This document shows positions 21,235-34,400 of a DNA stretch of 64,000 nucleotides, piece after piece. Location: positions 1,889,526 through 1,953,525 of the forward strand of contig CAJINV010000006.1 of NCBI GenBank assembly GCA_905178155.1, given 5' to 3'. Position 1 is the first letter of the stretch. The number at the start of each line of letters is the position of its first letter. Source of the DNA: Amoebophrya sp. A120. Its lineage: Eukaryota > Sar > Dinophyceae > Syndiniales > Amoebophryaceae. The translations under genes and the position numbers were made by a program. The notes below the pieces were generated by a model. That model searched no databases. It was not told the DNA's origin and saw nothing but the letters and a program-made list of their open reading frames with translations.

Positions 21235-22553
21235 GGACTGTTTTCCAGATTGATTTTTGCTTTCTAGTATTTACGTTTGTCAAAGGAGCTAAATGCGGTT
21301 TTTCCAATAAGTGCGTGTCTGCTCTTGCCGATATTGGTACGCAAGGTTGCACAACAAGAAGGAAGCTAAGCAACCCGGAGTCGATGCTTACAACTAAACA
21401 GTTTTGAATTTAGGAAAAACTGGCAGACAAGAATCGTCAACCTCAACCTAGTATACTGTTAAGTACTTTCTATCGTAGACAGTCTCGTCGTAGAGTTTTT
21501 TGCCCTCTGAGCTGCAAATGCAATCAAAAAAGTTTATAAAACGACAAAACCTCTTTTGTATGTCATTATTGCATTGGTTTATTGTTGGATAAAAGTTATC
21601 GAATGAGAATCTGAAATAGTAAACGAATAACATTCAATCTCAAAGCGATAAGATTTGACAAAAAGAAATTAGTAGAATTGTGAAAAAAAATATTAGAAGA
21701 ATTCCTCCTAGAAATTATAGGCGACACTAGATAGAAAATGATTTTTTCAACACTTAGACTTTTTAAACTACGACGACTAAAAACCACCCCCGAAAATCTT
21801 CCACTTCTGAGGTTACAGCCTTCAGCTGACCAAGTTTTGTCCTTCCCTGAGAAGTGGTCACGATCATATTATACAACCTAATTCGTTATCAATCTATCTC
21901 ATGCAATCAGAATCAGGTGCGCCATATAGCACAAACTACTCAACGACAGCAGACTAAATTTATGGAGAGATGCGTAACTACCACTGCTCTCATCAACGTA
22001 CGTACCGCGATTTTTTTGCCGAAGAAGAAATTTGTAGAGTTAGCCGTTTACAAGACGCGCCAATGACAAAATTTTATGCCACGTCTTATACTGGCGGCCT
22101 CCCTGATGAAATTTCTAGACCTCTTTTCGTCACTCCGACTTCGTATCTTAAGTTTGTTCTGGAAAAGCGTCGCCCATCAGGGCTGATGTGGGTGCGGCCT
22201 GCAGGAGGCTTGCGCCATCTTGTGGAAGAACCTGCGGGGCCAGTAAAAGAAGTAGAAGTGCTCCTGCTGATGTTCTTCTTCTCTGGTCAGAAGAACAGGG
22301 ACTGCGCATCGTCACCAGCTCAACATACACATTGTCGCTCCACCAGAGAAGCAGGAACACGAGCGAGCTTCCCTTCAAGCACAAGTTTTGACAAAATTAA
22401 CGGTGCTTGGTAAAAACAAGAACGTTGATGCGCTCACAACTCTACTCGGTCTTTTTACACACGATAGTTTGTTATTTGCAGTCACTGAGCACTTGCTCCG
22501 CTTCATTCTCATCCATCTTCCTCCTCGTTTTCGCTGGATTCAAAGAAACAAAA
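21235..22553. other. Intergenic, AT-rich, between kinase gene and 166-aa gene
   Basis: No supported gene or introner. Presumably the 3' UTR of the kinase gene and the 5' region of the next. Short ORFs here overlap on several frames without features. Confidence 0.5.
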
Positions 22554-24052
22554 ATGGCCTTTCGCTTCCGTCGTGAGGGGAACTACACGAAGCACCGCAA
22601 GCACATGGAGAACATGGGCTTGCAGCTATCCTGTGCAAGAAAAGCATCGTACTCGTACGAGGAATCACAGTCATGCAAGACAAATCTCTTTTTCAAGCTA
22701 AGTCAGCATGACAGATTTCATTTCTCATGCTGAGCTAATTTGTATTGCAATACTACGAGTAGTACGATGCTTTTGCAAGAATGCATAACAGCCCTGGCTG
22801 GATGATTTCCGTTGGCGCGTGTGCAATTTTCAGTACCACTGGTACCTTGGACCAAAAGCGCACCAGGCGATCGAAGAAAATGCAATCGGACAAAGGGAAA
22901 TTCCGTATTTGCAAAACATTCCGAGTCGAGAACAACATGTTGCAACAACTACAGGAGCGCGAAACACAGCAGCAGGTCAAGGTCTGGTCCATCACGTTGC
23001 GAGAGGACAGCACAACCGGAGCGCCCCATTTCGTACCTTCCTCCCGAACATCGTGCCGCAGCGCAAGCTATCAAATGCAAATATCCCTGGACGTCTGGAA
23101 GATTCCGAGATGTGTCATGCAGTTTTTCCAAGCTCCGCCAAGTCTGGAATGCAGGCCCTAGGATCACAGCTTCTTCATCTTCCCCTTGGTGATCCCTATT
23201 CTGCATGAGAAATTTCCAATGAGTCGGCATGACCAGAAGTGGGCAACTTTTGCAACTCATGCAACACAGATTTTTGTAGCGATGCAGTGGTCCGCAACAT
23301 GCATCACAGATTCGCACCCTTCTAGACCCAGACATATGCGCAATGCATACAAGCAGAGCAACCCCTTTTGCCTGTCGTCGCACAACAGCACCGGTTATCA
23401 ACTGCAAAAATGTCTGGGTCTGGAAGAATGCCAGACTTGTCATGCAGGTTTTCCATGACCCATGAGGTCTGGCATGATCATGAAGGACATAGCATGACAG
23501 ATTCTGTGAGAGTTCTAGCATGCCTATCGTCCTGCGTGAGAAACTGCCACTCGATTAGGCCAAAAGTGGACAGCTTTTGGTAATCATGCAACACAGATTT
23601 TTACATGATTCAGATTTAGCATGACAAGTTGTTTTGTTCCAGACCCAGACATTTTTACATTTGATACCGGTTGGGTGGAAGCACGGGGCAGGACGGAGTT
23701 ACTTACCGAAACGAAGCCGCGAACGAAGCACCAGGTGTCCGGTATGGATTGCAAAAATGTCTGGGTCTGGAAGATTGCAACTTGTGATGCTATTTTTGGA
23801 ATCTAAAAAAATCTGTATTGCATGAGCAGCAAGTAGAGGCGTCCAGTTTTAGCTCCGCGTAGAGGGCATTTCTCATGCGGGATAGGCATCAAGATGCCTG
23901 CAAAAAATTTGTGATGCTGGGGCATACACCACAGAGATCACGGGTCATGCAAAATGTCCATGACAAACCTTGCATTCTTCCCGACCCAGACATTTTTGCA
24001 CTTGATATCCGGAACCGATGACCGCATTCCGGAGATGCCGAAGTTCAGGTGA
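22554..24052 (+). CDS. Unrecognised 166-aa protein, four introners
   Basis: Exons 22554-22626, 22788-23068, 23350-23395, 23667-23742 and 24008-24052 with one TSD copy dropped per join give exactly 167 codons, ATG to TGA. The N-terminus is very basic and aromatic (MAFRFRREGNYTKHRKHMEN, then WLDDFRWRVCNFQYHWYLG), which could suit a nucleic-acid or organelle ribosome protein, but I recognise no family. The start is the first ATG, in an A-rich context (AACAAAAATGG). An introner-free copy of its last 185 bases lies 530 bp downstream. Confidence 0.8.
22627..22787 (+). mobile_element. Introner family B
   Basis: 161 bp, flanks GCAGC/ACAGC. Left end TATCCTGTGCAAGAAAAGCA carries a 3-bp insertion. Confidence 0.91.
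23069..23349 (+). mobile_element. Introner family A
   Basis: 281 bp, TSD CAAGC on both sides. Absent from the copy at 24582-24766, which reads straight across this point. Confidence 0.95.
23396..23666 (+). mobile_element. Introner family A
   Basis: 271 bp, TSD CCGGT on both sides. Also absent from the downstream copy. Only 46 bp of exon (both TSDs counted) separates it from the preceding element. Confidence 0.95.
23743..24007 (+). mobile_element. Introner family A
   Basis: 265 bp, TSD TCCGG on both sides. Also absent from the downstream copy. Confidence 0.95.
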
Positions 24053-24119
24053 AGGATGGTGAGCAAGAACACGAGTACGACCTCCGGGGTTGCATTTTCC
24101 ATATATGTCCTGCTCACAC

Positions 24120-24330
24120 GAACAGTCAGTCACACGAACAGTGTGTCAGATAGATACTCACAGTCAGTCACACGAACAGTGTGTCTGACAGTCAGTCAGA
24201 ACAGTGTGTCAGATACAGAACAGTGTGTCTGACAGTCAGATAGATACTCACAGAACAGTGTGTCAGACAGTCAGTCACACGAACAGTCAATAGATAGATA
24301 CTCACAGCCACACGAACAGTGTGTCATTTT
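24120..24330. repeat. Minisatellite of CAGTCAGTCACACGAACAGT type
   Basis: Irregular tandem blocks built from CACACGAACAGTGTGTC, AGACAGTCAGTCA and AGATAGATACTCACAG. It lies just after the 166-aa gene and before its introner-free copy. Confidence 0.85.
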
Positions 24331-24334
24331 TTCA

Positions 24335-24580
24335 CTACCCCAACCACTCTGACAGTCAACTGTAAAAGGCGGTAATAAAAGAAAACTGGTATACAATAGT
24401 AGGCTCGATAGCCCTTGTAGGGGCGTGAAAGTTGTTCTTACTAGATTATCACTTTTTCTATTTTACCGCGAAGTAGTGACATCAAATAGAAGCACAGGAG
24501 ACTTGGTAGAAAAATTTCGAACCTTCGAGAAACATTGGTATATGAAAAAACACGAGAAACTTTAATTGTGTTGCTTTATA
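24335..24580. repeat. Dispersed ~250-bp repeat, copy 1
   Basis: Diverged match to about 25528-25840, sharing CTACCCCAACCACTCTGACA, GTAGTGACATCAAAT and TATGAAAAAACACGA. The introner-free exon copy begins right at its end. Confidence 0.75.
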
Positions 24581-24581
24581 T

Positions 24582-24766
24582 CCTTCCTCCCGAACATCGT
24601 GCCGCAGCGCAAGCAGAGCAACCCCTTTTGCCTGTCGTCGCACAACAGCACCGGTTGGGTGGAAGCGAGGGGCAGGACGGAGTTACTTACCGAAACGAAG
24701 CCGCGAACGAAGCACCAGGTCTCCGGAACCGATGACCGAATTCCGGAAATGCCGAAATTCAGGTGA
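24582..24766 (+). CDS. Introner-free copy of the 3' end of the 166-aa gene
   Basis: Matches the spliced exons from the CCTTCCTCCCG point to the stop codon, lacking all three family A introners exactly at the predicted TSD joins. Over about 185 bases I count six substitutions, all synonymous (GCA CGG to GCG AGG, GTG to GTC, CGC to CGA, GAG to GAA, AAG to AAA), so the encoded peptide (FLPNIVPQRK ... EMPKFR) is identical. Similarity continues weakly into the 3' UTR. No upstream exon is seen. It could be a 5'-truncated retrocopy, a duplicate older than the insertions, or an alternative terminal exon. Confidence 0.6.
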
Positions 24767-25527
24767 TGAAATAAGATGAGCAAGGCAGCAGGGGGTCGCA
24801 TTTTCATCAATTATGTTCTACCTCCTTGGGCTTGACGCTGACGCACAGTTTCTACTGCAGCTGTGTTGCTAAGGACAATGAGAATGAAGTGTTGTTCGGG
24901 ACAATGAAGCTCTCTCGGCGGGGGCCGCGCAAAAACGATTTTATTTCAAAAAAAGCACCACTGCATTTTTCTCCACTAGATGTTCTTTTTATTTAACGAG
25001 CAGCCTGTTGAGTTCGTCCCAACTTTGAGCAGTTCATCAGAGATGTTTCGCCCGTCCTCCCATGGTAGCCAGCGGCAGCGCGCAAGGAGATCCATACAGG
25101 TCTATGAATTTTTACTAGGATGATAATGTATCTGAACCATAAGAACATCGTATTTTGAACGAAGATCTACTGTATAGCGGTATTAGGTGCGCAGCGCTTG
25201 TTCTGATCAGTTTTTATTTCCACGTGGCTATGCTTGATATTGACGCACCAAGACTACGAAGCTCTTCTATCTTAGCGCGTTTTTTTGATGCTATAGCAAG
25301 CGGACAAAAAGATCTCACGATTTAGTATATGTCGGCAAGGGAAGTAGACCTAGCTGATAGTTTGGTATCTTGATCGATCTCATTTTCTCTTTTTCCGGCT
25401 GCGCGACGAGATCTATTTATCGTTTTTTTGCAGGTCGGCGCAGCCGTTTGTATTTCTGACGATAGCAAGCAGACACAGAATGACGCACAGCCACACGAGC
25501 ACAGCACAGTACGAACTGTTCATGATT

Positions 25528-25840
25528 TTTCCACTACCCCAACCACTCTGACAGTCAACTGTAAAAGGCGGAGGTGAACAAGAGAAGCTGATTTACAATC
25601 AATAGTAAGCGCGCTAGCCCTGCTTCTAGGGTCGTGAAAGTTCTTACCCGATAGAATCAGTTTTTCTATTTTACCGTTTAGTAGTGACATCAAATTATAG
25701 TACAGCAGACTTGATATAGAAAAACTTAAACTTTCCGATAATTTTATAAATGTTATTTTACGAACCTTCGAGAAACTTTGATATATGAAAAAACACGAAA
25801 AACTTATAATAGTTTTGCAGTGTGTTGCTTTATAGATTGT
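25528..25840. repeat. Dispersed ~250-bp repeat, copy 2
   Basis: Counterpart of 24335-24580, about 50 bp longer through an internal segment around 25735-25770. Confidence 0.7.
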
Positions 25841-26437
25841 TTCGTCGCGCGTCAAATCCAGATAGTGATACAACCATTGAGGACATCGATGCTTTCAAAA
25901 CCCTTTAAAAACACGACGCTGCTGAAATAGAACAAAAAACAGCTACACGCAACATAGATCTATCACGCAAAAAGTTCGATTTCTTTATCGGATCGTTTGG
26001 AGTATAACAAAAAACTTCAGCGTGCCGCCAGCCACGAACGACCTACTTCTAGCAGTCTAATGCTCAGAAGAGTCTTCTGCGCGAAGAACTACATGCATTA
26101 ACCTTATTGATAAACGTTTTTTGTCGTAAGTATTTTTCGACTCACTTTTTCCAAACCGGAAACTACTATTAAACACGACTTCTGAGCCCGTTTTTTATTC
26201 CCGGCATTCGTCGGTCGAAAATTCACCTGGGTTACATTCTAGATACAGACACAACTTAAGTCTAAGATTGTGAAGGCGAGACACAATTCTTTTTGATTGT
26301 CGCATTTTCGCAACTACGATAAGCAAATGCTTACCACTACCACACGTTGTTGGACGCCTCAATTGACCTCCCAAAGTAACTTTATATATTTCCTTGTTGA
26401 TACCGCCTTTAAAAGAGTCTTCACGAGGGGGAGGCTT

Positions 26438-26804
26438 CTACCGAATATTCAGTGGAGCTTCGCCTTCGGATAAAAACTAAAGCCATACAGGAGAACTGAA
26501 ATTCGAAATTCTCTCAGTTCAAATCCATTTTTACGTTTTTCTCTCCACAGCTGCTTCCAAAGGAATTCGCAGCTCAGAACGTTCTTGAGTATCCGCGAAC
26601 AGTTTCTATCGGAAAGCAGCCTGGTGATACATTAGATCTGCATACATAATTTTTGTACGATGTTCGACGCCTACTTCCTAGAGCTAGATTAATAACTACA
26701 GAATTATATATTTCCTGTTTGTTTATTTCCTACCGAATTGTAGTGACAACGAGAACGACACTCACTTCCGCCCCAATCGCATGATTATATCAAGTAGGGG
26801 CCGT
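26438..26804. repeat. ~365-bp repeat with conserved hairpin, copy 1
   Basis: Opens ACCGAATATTCAGTGGAGCT and ends near ATTATATCAAGTAGGGGCCG. It contains GAACTGA...TCAGTTC, a seven-base inverted pair with a short loop. Confidence 0.75.
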
Positions 26805-27062
26805 TCAGATCGTAGCTATAAGTAGGAGAAAGACCCGTTGTCTAGAAGTAGACCCAAGAGCATTAACAAGCTGAAGAAAGACGACACATACGCTGCAGCA
26901 ACTTCCGGAGGCTCTTTCAGGAGGAAGGAGCACAGTCTAAAAATCTTTGGCAAGAGCAAGACGGTGAAGTAGTATCTCTTTCTTTTTCAACAGCAAAACC
27001 TAGGGACAACGGCACGACGGGTCTCTCTTTCAAACGAATTTTCGGCGCAAGACAACTACACC

Positions 27063-27424
27063 GGTACCGAATATTCAGTGGAGCTTCGCCTTCGGATAAA
27101 AACTACATCGGTAGAAAGAGAAGAACTGAGATTCTAAATAGTCTCAGTTCAAAATCAAATCCATATATAGTGTCTACCACAGCAGCTACAACAGCTTCCA
27201 AAAGCATTCGCAGCTCCCAAAGCGTTCTGGAGTATCCGCGAATATTAGCGTCTATTGGAAAGGAGCAGCCTGGTGATACATTGAGTCTGCTTGTTACATG
27301 ATTTTTGTACGATTTTTCCTAGAGCTATTCAAGAGAATTATCATTACCCAGCATTTGTTTCCCTATCGAATCGTCAAAACGGTACTAACTTCCCAAAACC
27401 CGGCATTATATCAAGTAGGGGTCG
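27063..27424. repeat. ~365-bp repeat with conserved hairpin, copy 2
   Basis: Same opening and closing blocks as 26438-26804. The hairpin here is longer (GAACTGAGA paired with TCTCAGTTC). Confidence 0.75.
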
Positions 27425-28427
27425 TGTTGTAGAATCTAGCTAGACGAGGACGACCTGTACTAGAGAAACCACAAGAAGTGCCAGGCGTCATCATTCTAGC
27501 GCGCCACAATTACGGCGAAACTTTAGTTTCGGAACATCAAGAACTTCCTTTCGCCTTCTCGTCCTTTCGAGAAGGCAGACCAGCGTTAGTACAAGAACGA
27601 CCAGCACAGCATTTATTCAGCGGGTTTGGAAAGGGCCACACCGCAGCTCCATTTTACGCCAAGAATAAAAGGGAAAGAAGAAGAAGAACTTCGACAGCTG
27701 ATATCGTTTTATCTGAGCAACAGTTACAGCACTAGCAGCAGCAGCAGCAGTAGTGCTTCTCTAAGATCCAGGAGGACAAGAGCTACCGGTTGAAGAAATT
27801 TGTAAGGCCTGTGAAGCAGAAGAAAATCATTTACAACAGGACCGGACGGATAAGCCGAAAATCATTTACAACTAGTACGGGGCCGCCGAGGACAACTTGC
27901 AGCAGTTGTAGTTCTACCGCAACTTCTACAACAACCTCAGAAGTTGTCCAGCGCCCTCTATTTGGCGAATATATTGCAGAGGAACGAAGAAAAATTCAGA
28001 TCTTTGTACGATTGAACTACGAGCAGAAAGAGAAGAAGATAAATGCCTTGGTGACAGTACGTACTATAGATAGGACGACGTATTTTAGAAGTCAGCCGCG
28101 CCAAAGAGCCGAGGAGAAGTTCTCCTGGACGAGAACACATCTATCAATTGCACTACACGACCTATTTGGACACTGAATTGAAGCTACGCGACCGGGTCGC
28201 TTCGTTTCGCGCACGATCATCTTCACGAAGAAGCTACACGGGTACTATCTTTTTTTTCTTAGATGAGCGTGGCTGCGGCCTTTTCCTAGTGCTTGTTGCA
28301 TGGTGGTAGTTGTAGAGGGTTACTTCTAGATCGTGAAGGTTGTAAGAAAGTATGCAAGTGCCATCAACTAGATCAACATTTTATCTCTTGAAGAACATTA
28401 CTACACAGGTGCCAACGATAAGCGAAG

Positions 28428-31400
28428 ATGTACGCGAACCAGTCATCTTCATATTCGGGGGTGCGTGGTGGACCACGATCACAGCGACAAGGTGGTGCTA
28501 CTGCAAAAAATCAAGGCACTAGTGTCAAGAACACGACTTCAAGTTGTACTAGCATGTCGAGCAGTCGAGCAACCCCTCTTCCAGGTACTTCGTATGATTA
28601 TGATTACCAGCAACAGCAGACTAGGGACAACAGTAGAGACCACAGGCCGCGCGGCGGGGGTCAACAACTCGAAGACCACAGGCCGCGCGGCGGGGGCCAA
28701 CAACAACAACTCCGCCAAGCGGACGAGCACAATACTATCCCGTACCCAGCGGTCCCCTCTCGGCCGCCCGTTCCTGGCGACGGGTTGTACGCGAGTCGGC
28801 ACGAAGGAGCTCCTGCAGGGAAAGCTGCTGCCAACAGGTTTTATTCCGCAACGGGAGGAGGTGGCCGCGGTGGTGGGGCTGGAGCTCCAACTGCTTCTGG
28901 GGCGAGGCATGTGGATCATCAACAGAAGTCCTCTCCTTCGTACTACGACTACCAGGATGCAGCTGACCACCAGGACCAACGACCAAGTGGAGGCATGATC
29001 AATCAGGTTATGGATGTGTCAGGATCGAAATCGACAAAATCGAAACAATTTGTGATGCATAAAGCCGCTACTAGTTGGAGCGCAGTTTCTCAGTGGCGCA
29101 TGACAAATTTCGGGAGCACCAAAATCCAGTCTGTCATGCTGTTCGGGCAAACAAGACTGCTCCTGTCATGCTACTCTGGCAGCACATTGTGTACCCGTAA
29201 ACAGGCTTACAATCGGTCTCAGTTGCCTTATCCCCAATACAGGCCTCTAGTGTCCTACAGTTTATGCATCACAAATTTTTCGACTTTGTCGATTTCGATC
29301 CTGACAGTTCCATACAGGTTCGGGCAGGAGTACAAACCGCGAAGATTTCTTCACACCCTTCTATCAAATGTAAAAATGTCTGTGTCTGGAAACTTCTGAT
29401 GCAGTGTGGCGTATCATGAGGAGACCACAATTGCTGGCTCAGCATGACAAGTTTCTCAGCTTCTAGGTGTTGCCTATTCTGCAAGACAAACTACGTTTCT
29501 GCATGACAGAAAAGTGTGGCTCTTTGGTAATGTGCATGACAGATTTAAGAGTCATGCCAGACAAGCATGACAAACTTGCATTCTTCCAGACCCAGACATT
29601 TTTACACTTGATACCTTCTGCGAAGGAACAACAACAACATCATGCTAGAGATAATTTCAAGATGGGACGTGCTGGAGGTGGGGAGCCAACGTACAGTAAA
29701 AATTCGACGGCGGACTATCCTCGTCGAGGTCCTCTGCAAAGGGATCACGTTCTTCTTGACAGCTTCAGCTACGGTCGCGATCATTACAACAATCAGACTC
29801 GTCGTTCCTACGAGAACGGCGACCAGGGAGAGGTGGTCCCTGGTGGCCATCGAGCTACTACAGAACGCTCATACAACAGGAACAGCTACGACGACCTCCA
29901 GAACTATGAAAACCCCCAGTTACTGGACATCCAGCGCGAGGATCGGGGGTCGACATGGGCGGGCTACAACAACTACCGTAATGCTCATTCCGGCGGACCA
30001 ACATCTTCGAGACGAGACGCACAAAATTACGTCCACCAGTATCAAGAAGCAGGGTCGTCAGGGATGAATAAAAATGCGCTCGACCGACAGCAGCAGCAGT
30101 GCGGGGGCGGAGCGGCTGCGGCTTCATCCTCGGGCGCTGGTGGTGGTGGCCACTACAAGAACAATCACAAGCCCAACTACATGTTGACCAAGAAGAGTGG
30201 CACGACAAACCCAAATGCATCCGGCTTGTTCAGTGGGAAGAACAAGAACCCCTGCCATGTGTTCCCCCTGAAGCCGGACTACAGCTCGCATGTGTTGCCC
30301 CCACCGCCATCCGCATCATCTGCCGGCGCAGGAGTCTATCACGGTAACACTCGTAACAAAAACGATACGTTTTACAACCGCCGGCGACCGAGTTCTTTCG
30401 AGATGGAAACGAGAGGCTTGGAAAATCAAGTAGACCACTTGTCTCAGTCAGGAGGACCAACCTCCCGCCCGAGGAGCCGGGCTGGAACAAGTACGAGCGG
30501 AAAACAAGATCAGGACCACCGGCAAGCGCAACACCATCCTCAGCATCAGAGTGGTCAACAACATCCGTGGATAATGAAAGGCGATGACGCGGTACAACGT
30601 AGTTGTCGGGGAACTAGAATATTAAATACTGGCACTGTAGTTGACCACAGAAGCAGATACTGTGACGACGCGGCAACTGAAGTTGAAGAGAATATTGAAG
30701 CAAATTACTCAACACGCGGCCCACCCCCACCTCCTGCTGTTCATGAGTATAATCAAAATCATGCGAGCTCGAGCAGTAGAATAGTACAGAAAGGTGGAAA
30801 TAACATTCCGATGAACAAGGGCAAGATAAATGCAGCAGTGGTTCACAAAAAAGACAACAAGCCCGCGGCCCACTACCGAGTGGAAGACCAGCGAGGAGGG
30901 CAGCAGCAAAACTTTTACGCGAACAAACGAGATGAAGTTTTGACACGGGGGCCTGGAGAAACGGACCACGATTTTATTCACCAAGGCCACGACCCGCCAA
31001 GTAAAGGAGATCATGGACGACGGCGTCTGGGACACCAGCGGGGCTATCAGTACGGTGAAGAACATGATCAGGGGGCTCATGATTTTTACCTGAACATGGA
31101 GCAGCAGCAGCAGCATGGAGAGCCCACTGCAAGTACTTCTAGAGCTCCTGCTCACGATCTTCATCACTTGTGCAATGTTGTTGCACGAGGAGAGCAAATT
31201 GAGGGACAAGATGAACATTCCCCGGTGGACAGACAGAACCGCTCGCGTGCGAATTCGAGCCGCACACCCGCGGCGCCGTCCGGGTCCTCTTCCCGCGAGG
31301 GAGGAGCAACAACTCGTGATGTTCATGTTGGCCTGCAACAACATCCAGCTCAGCAGACCATGACTTCGGCGCAGGGCGGAGGAGGTGAAGATTATCGTAC

Positions 31401-34400
31401 ACTGAGGACCTTCAAGCAGTGTGAGTCAGAGCGCTACGATATCACAAGAAAAAGTGTACACGTACACGGTTTGCGTTTTTTCCCCAAAAAAATTTTTTGG
31501 CGGCCCCCTAGCGAGACGTAGTGGCACCACTTGAAGCCTTCGCCCCGGCGTTGGAGAGACTGTCGCTCTACAATGGTCTGATTTAACTATGGGCGCAAGC
31601 TTTTAGGGTCGCCGCCCAAGCCCGATGCATTTTGGTGGATGATATCCACGAGGCAGACCTGCGATCCTGGCTCCAGATGGGGCCCCTTGCATCAGCGCAA
31701 AGCAGCTCCCCCTCCAATGCCCGACAGTGTCCCACCGCCATGAACACTCCACCCCCACCCGCCAGGCTGTGTTTGGTGTCGGAAACATTGATGGGGGCTG
31801 CGGAATATTGTTTGGGCGGGAGCCGAACTGCTTCAGATTTCTCGGCAGGTTCGTCTGGCTGTGTTGTGTTCCGAGATCTGGGAAAGTTTCCAAATTTCGG
31901 ATGTCCGGAAAAACGCAATTTTTTGCATACATCCAAGGGCATATTTTTCAGATTGGCCAAAAACCGTGTACATGGAACCTAGCCACCACGCTATGGTCCA
32001 CGTACACGGTTTCAAAAGTAGGAAATACGCAACAAATTTCAAAAAGGGGCCACAAAAACCGTGTGCATCGCATCTAGACTGCATGGTATGGCCGATGTAC
32101 ACGGTTCAGAGCGTCTATCTCCGGGCCCGACCACTTCGCAGACCGTGTACATCCATCATACCATGCAGGTTGGATGCGATGTACACGGTTTTTTGATGGT
32201 GCGCAGTTTCACGCTCGAAATTCAGATAAGTTTGCCTCTTTTTCTGCGGATTTTCTTGACCCCAAGAAAAACCGTGAATGAGCAAAACCGTGAAGATTAT
32301 CGTACAATGAGGACCTTCAAGCAGTGTGAGTCAGAGCGCTACGAACGCCAGCGGGATTTGTACACTAAGGCTTTCATAAACAACAGGAAGACCAACTACA
32401 CGACAAACGACCGTCCTGAAATGGAAAGGAACTCATCTCATCTCCAGGGTCGCAGTAAACAGCTGCGCTTGTCTGCGGATCAGGATCAGGAACAAGAACC
32501 TACGCAGCAGCACCAGCACAACCAGCAAGTTCTTGAGGATCCGCTTTATTTTCCTGAAACATCGTCAACCTCAAGTCGGATCGGGTCCGATCCGGTCACT
32601 ACGACCGAAAACTCCACCAGTAGCAGTTTCTCTTCATCTGGTGGTGCAGATGGGAGTACTGCTGGTGCAACTGGATGCCGTAAAAATGACGGAAAAATCG
32701 TCCAGGATGATCATGTTGGGAATTTTTCTAGAAACCCCGACGTGGTTGCCGGAGTTGCACGACCTGCTGCCGCTGCAGCTTCAGAAACGCCTGCGCCACC
32801 TGTGCGGCATCATGTTCTTGAAGCGAATATAAATTTGAATCCCGCAGTAGGAGAACCATCAAATCGCGTTCTTGCACCTCCTGCTCGTGCACCACCACCT
32901 CCACCGGCAATAATTTCCAACGAGGACATGGGAGGGTCTTGTCAGTACGCTGGGGTTCTTGAGTTGCATGGGGACAATCGGGAAGATCATGATTACGACG
33001 TTCAAATGCAGGATAAAAACGATGGTGTTCTTGGTTCGTCTCCTCCTGAAAAAAACCTTCGAGGACTTCTCGAAACACAGCACGGAGGTTTTATTTCAAG
33101 TCGAAACGAGAACGACCAGCAGGTGCAGGACCACTCTCACTATAGGACGAAACAAGTACCTCCGCTGCACGAGGAAGGGACAAGGAACGCTGGCCGCGAA
33201 CAACATCAAGGGAGGCTGAAGGTTTTGCCTAATAATCCGTTGAAAGAATGTGTAGCTGCTGCTGGTGACCATGATCATGAATTCAAAGCAACTTCTGCTG
33301 CGAGATACGAGCAAAGTGCTGCGGCGCAGGACCACGAGCACGACGAGATCATGCAAGACGTTTCTTCTACGAATTCTGTGACCGCTCCCAAGAACCACAG
33401 AGCGAACAGAAGTGGCACGACGGATGCTGATCGTAAGCAGACTGACACAACTCTCGATGCTGATCGTAAGCAGACTGACACAACTCTCGTCGATGATATT
33501 TCTGCTGGAGATGCTCTTGATAAAAAACAGCAGCAGTTCCATACTTCTTTACCGGGTCCTCGTGATCCGGTAGTGGTTGAGGGTTTCGAGGATAATGCGA
33601 CTCTACACGCTCTTGGTCAGGACGTTGATGTCGAAACAAAAAAGACCGCCACGGAAAATAGGAAAGCAAGGGAGCCAACGGCTCAAGATTTGGTGGACCG
33701 GGAAGAACAAAATTCCGAGATACTTGGTGCGCCGAATCTTTCTACTCCTAGCACTTCGGTAAAGCAGAGAAGCTCCGCGCAGCAAGAAGAAGATGAGCTT
33801 GTCCACGGAATGAACAAACGGCCTAGCAGCTCGTCCTCCACCGTAGCAGAAGTCGTGGCGGGAGGTTTGGTCTCTAGTACAACTTCTGCACAAGATAAGC
33901 AGCAAGAAAAAGATCCAGGAGCGGCAACGGAATCATCATCGTCCCGACCCCGAGAAGAAGTGGTGGACGAAAATAGCAGGAATAGCCACGACATCAAGCA
34001 GGATCTTCGCGTCGACAAAGCAGGAGCCGCCACGGTCGTTTACGCAGCTTTAGCGGCGGCTACGAGCAGCGAACCGGTGGAGAGGGCCAGAGTGATTAGG
34101 GAAGGAGAAGGAGAGGACACAACGGTCTACGTTTCCCTTACCCCGAAAGACCCTTTGAACACCAGCAACAGACACAACGACCTCCGAAACAGACGGGGAG
34201 GTGCAGCTGGGGTCGTCGTCCCGGGGGGACAACAAACCCTTGGAGGTCCACCCTCAAGTGGAGCTCCTGGTCCCACGACAGGAAGTAGTGTCCTCGTGGA
34301 TCAACACCCAGGTTCTGGCTCTCTGTCCGCCACAGGAGATGAAACCATTGACGAAAAGACGGAGCTGAAGCGGCGCAAAAACCGGGAGAAAAACGCGAAG

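Larger units (their letters stand above)
24767..28427. other. Long non-coding stretch with diverged internal repeats
   Basis: About 3.6 kb, AT-rich, without a supported gene or introner. It holds copy 2 of the 250-bp repeat (25528-25840) and a pair of ~365-bp repeats (26438-26804 and 27063-27424). ORFs at 27478-27735 and 27790-28176 start at non-ATG codons and show no domain. Confidence 0.5.

Noticed and set aside
27478-28176. Possible small genes before the giant gene
   Set aside because: They start at non-ATG codons and have no recognisable domain.
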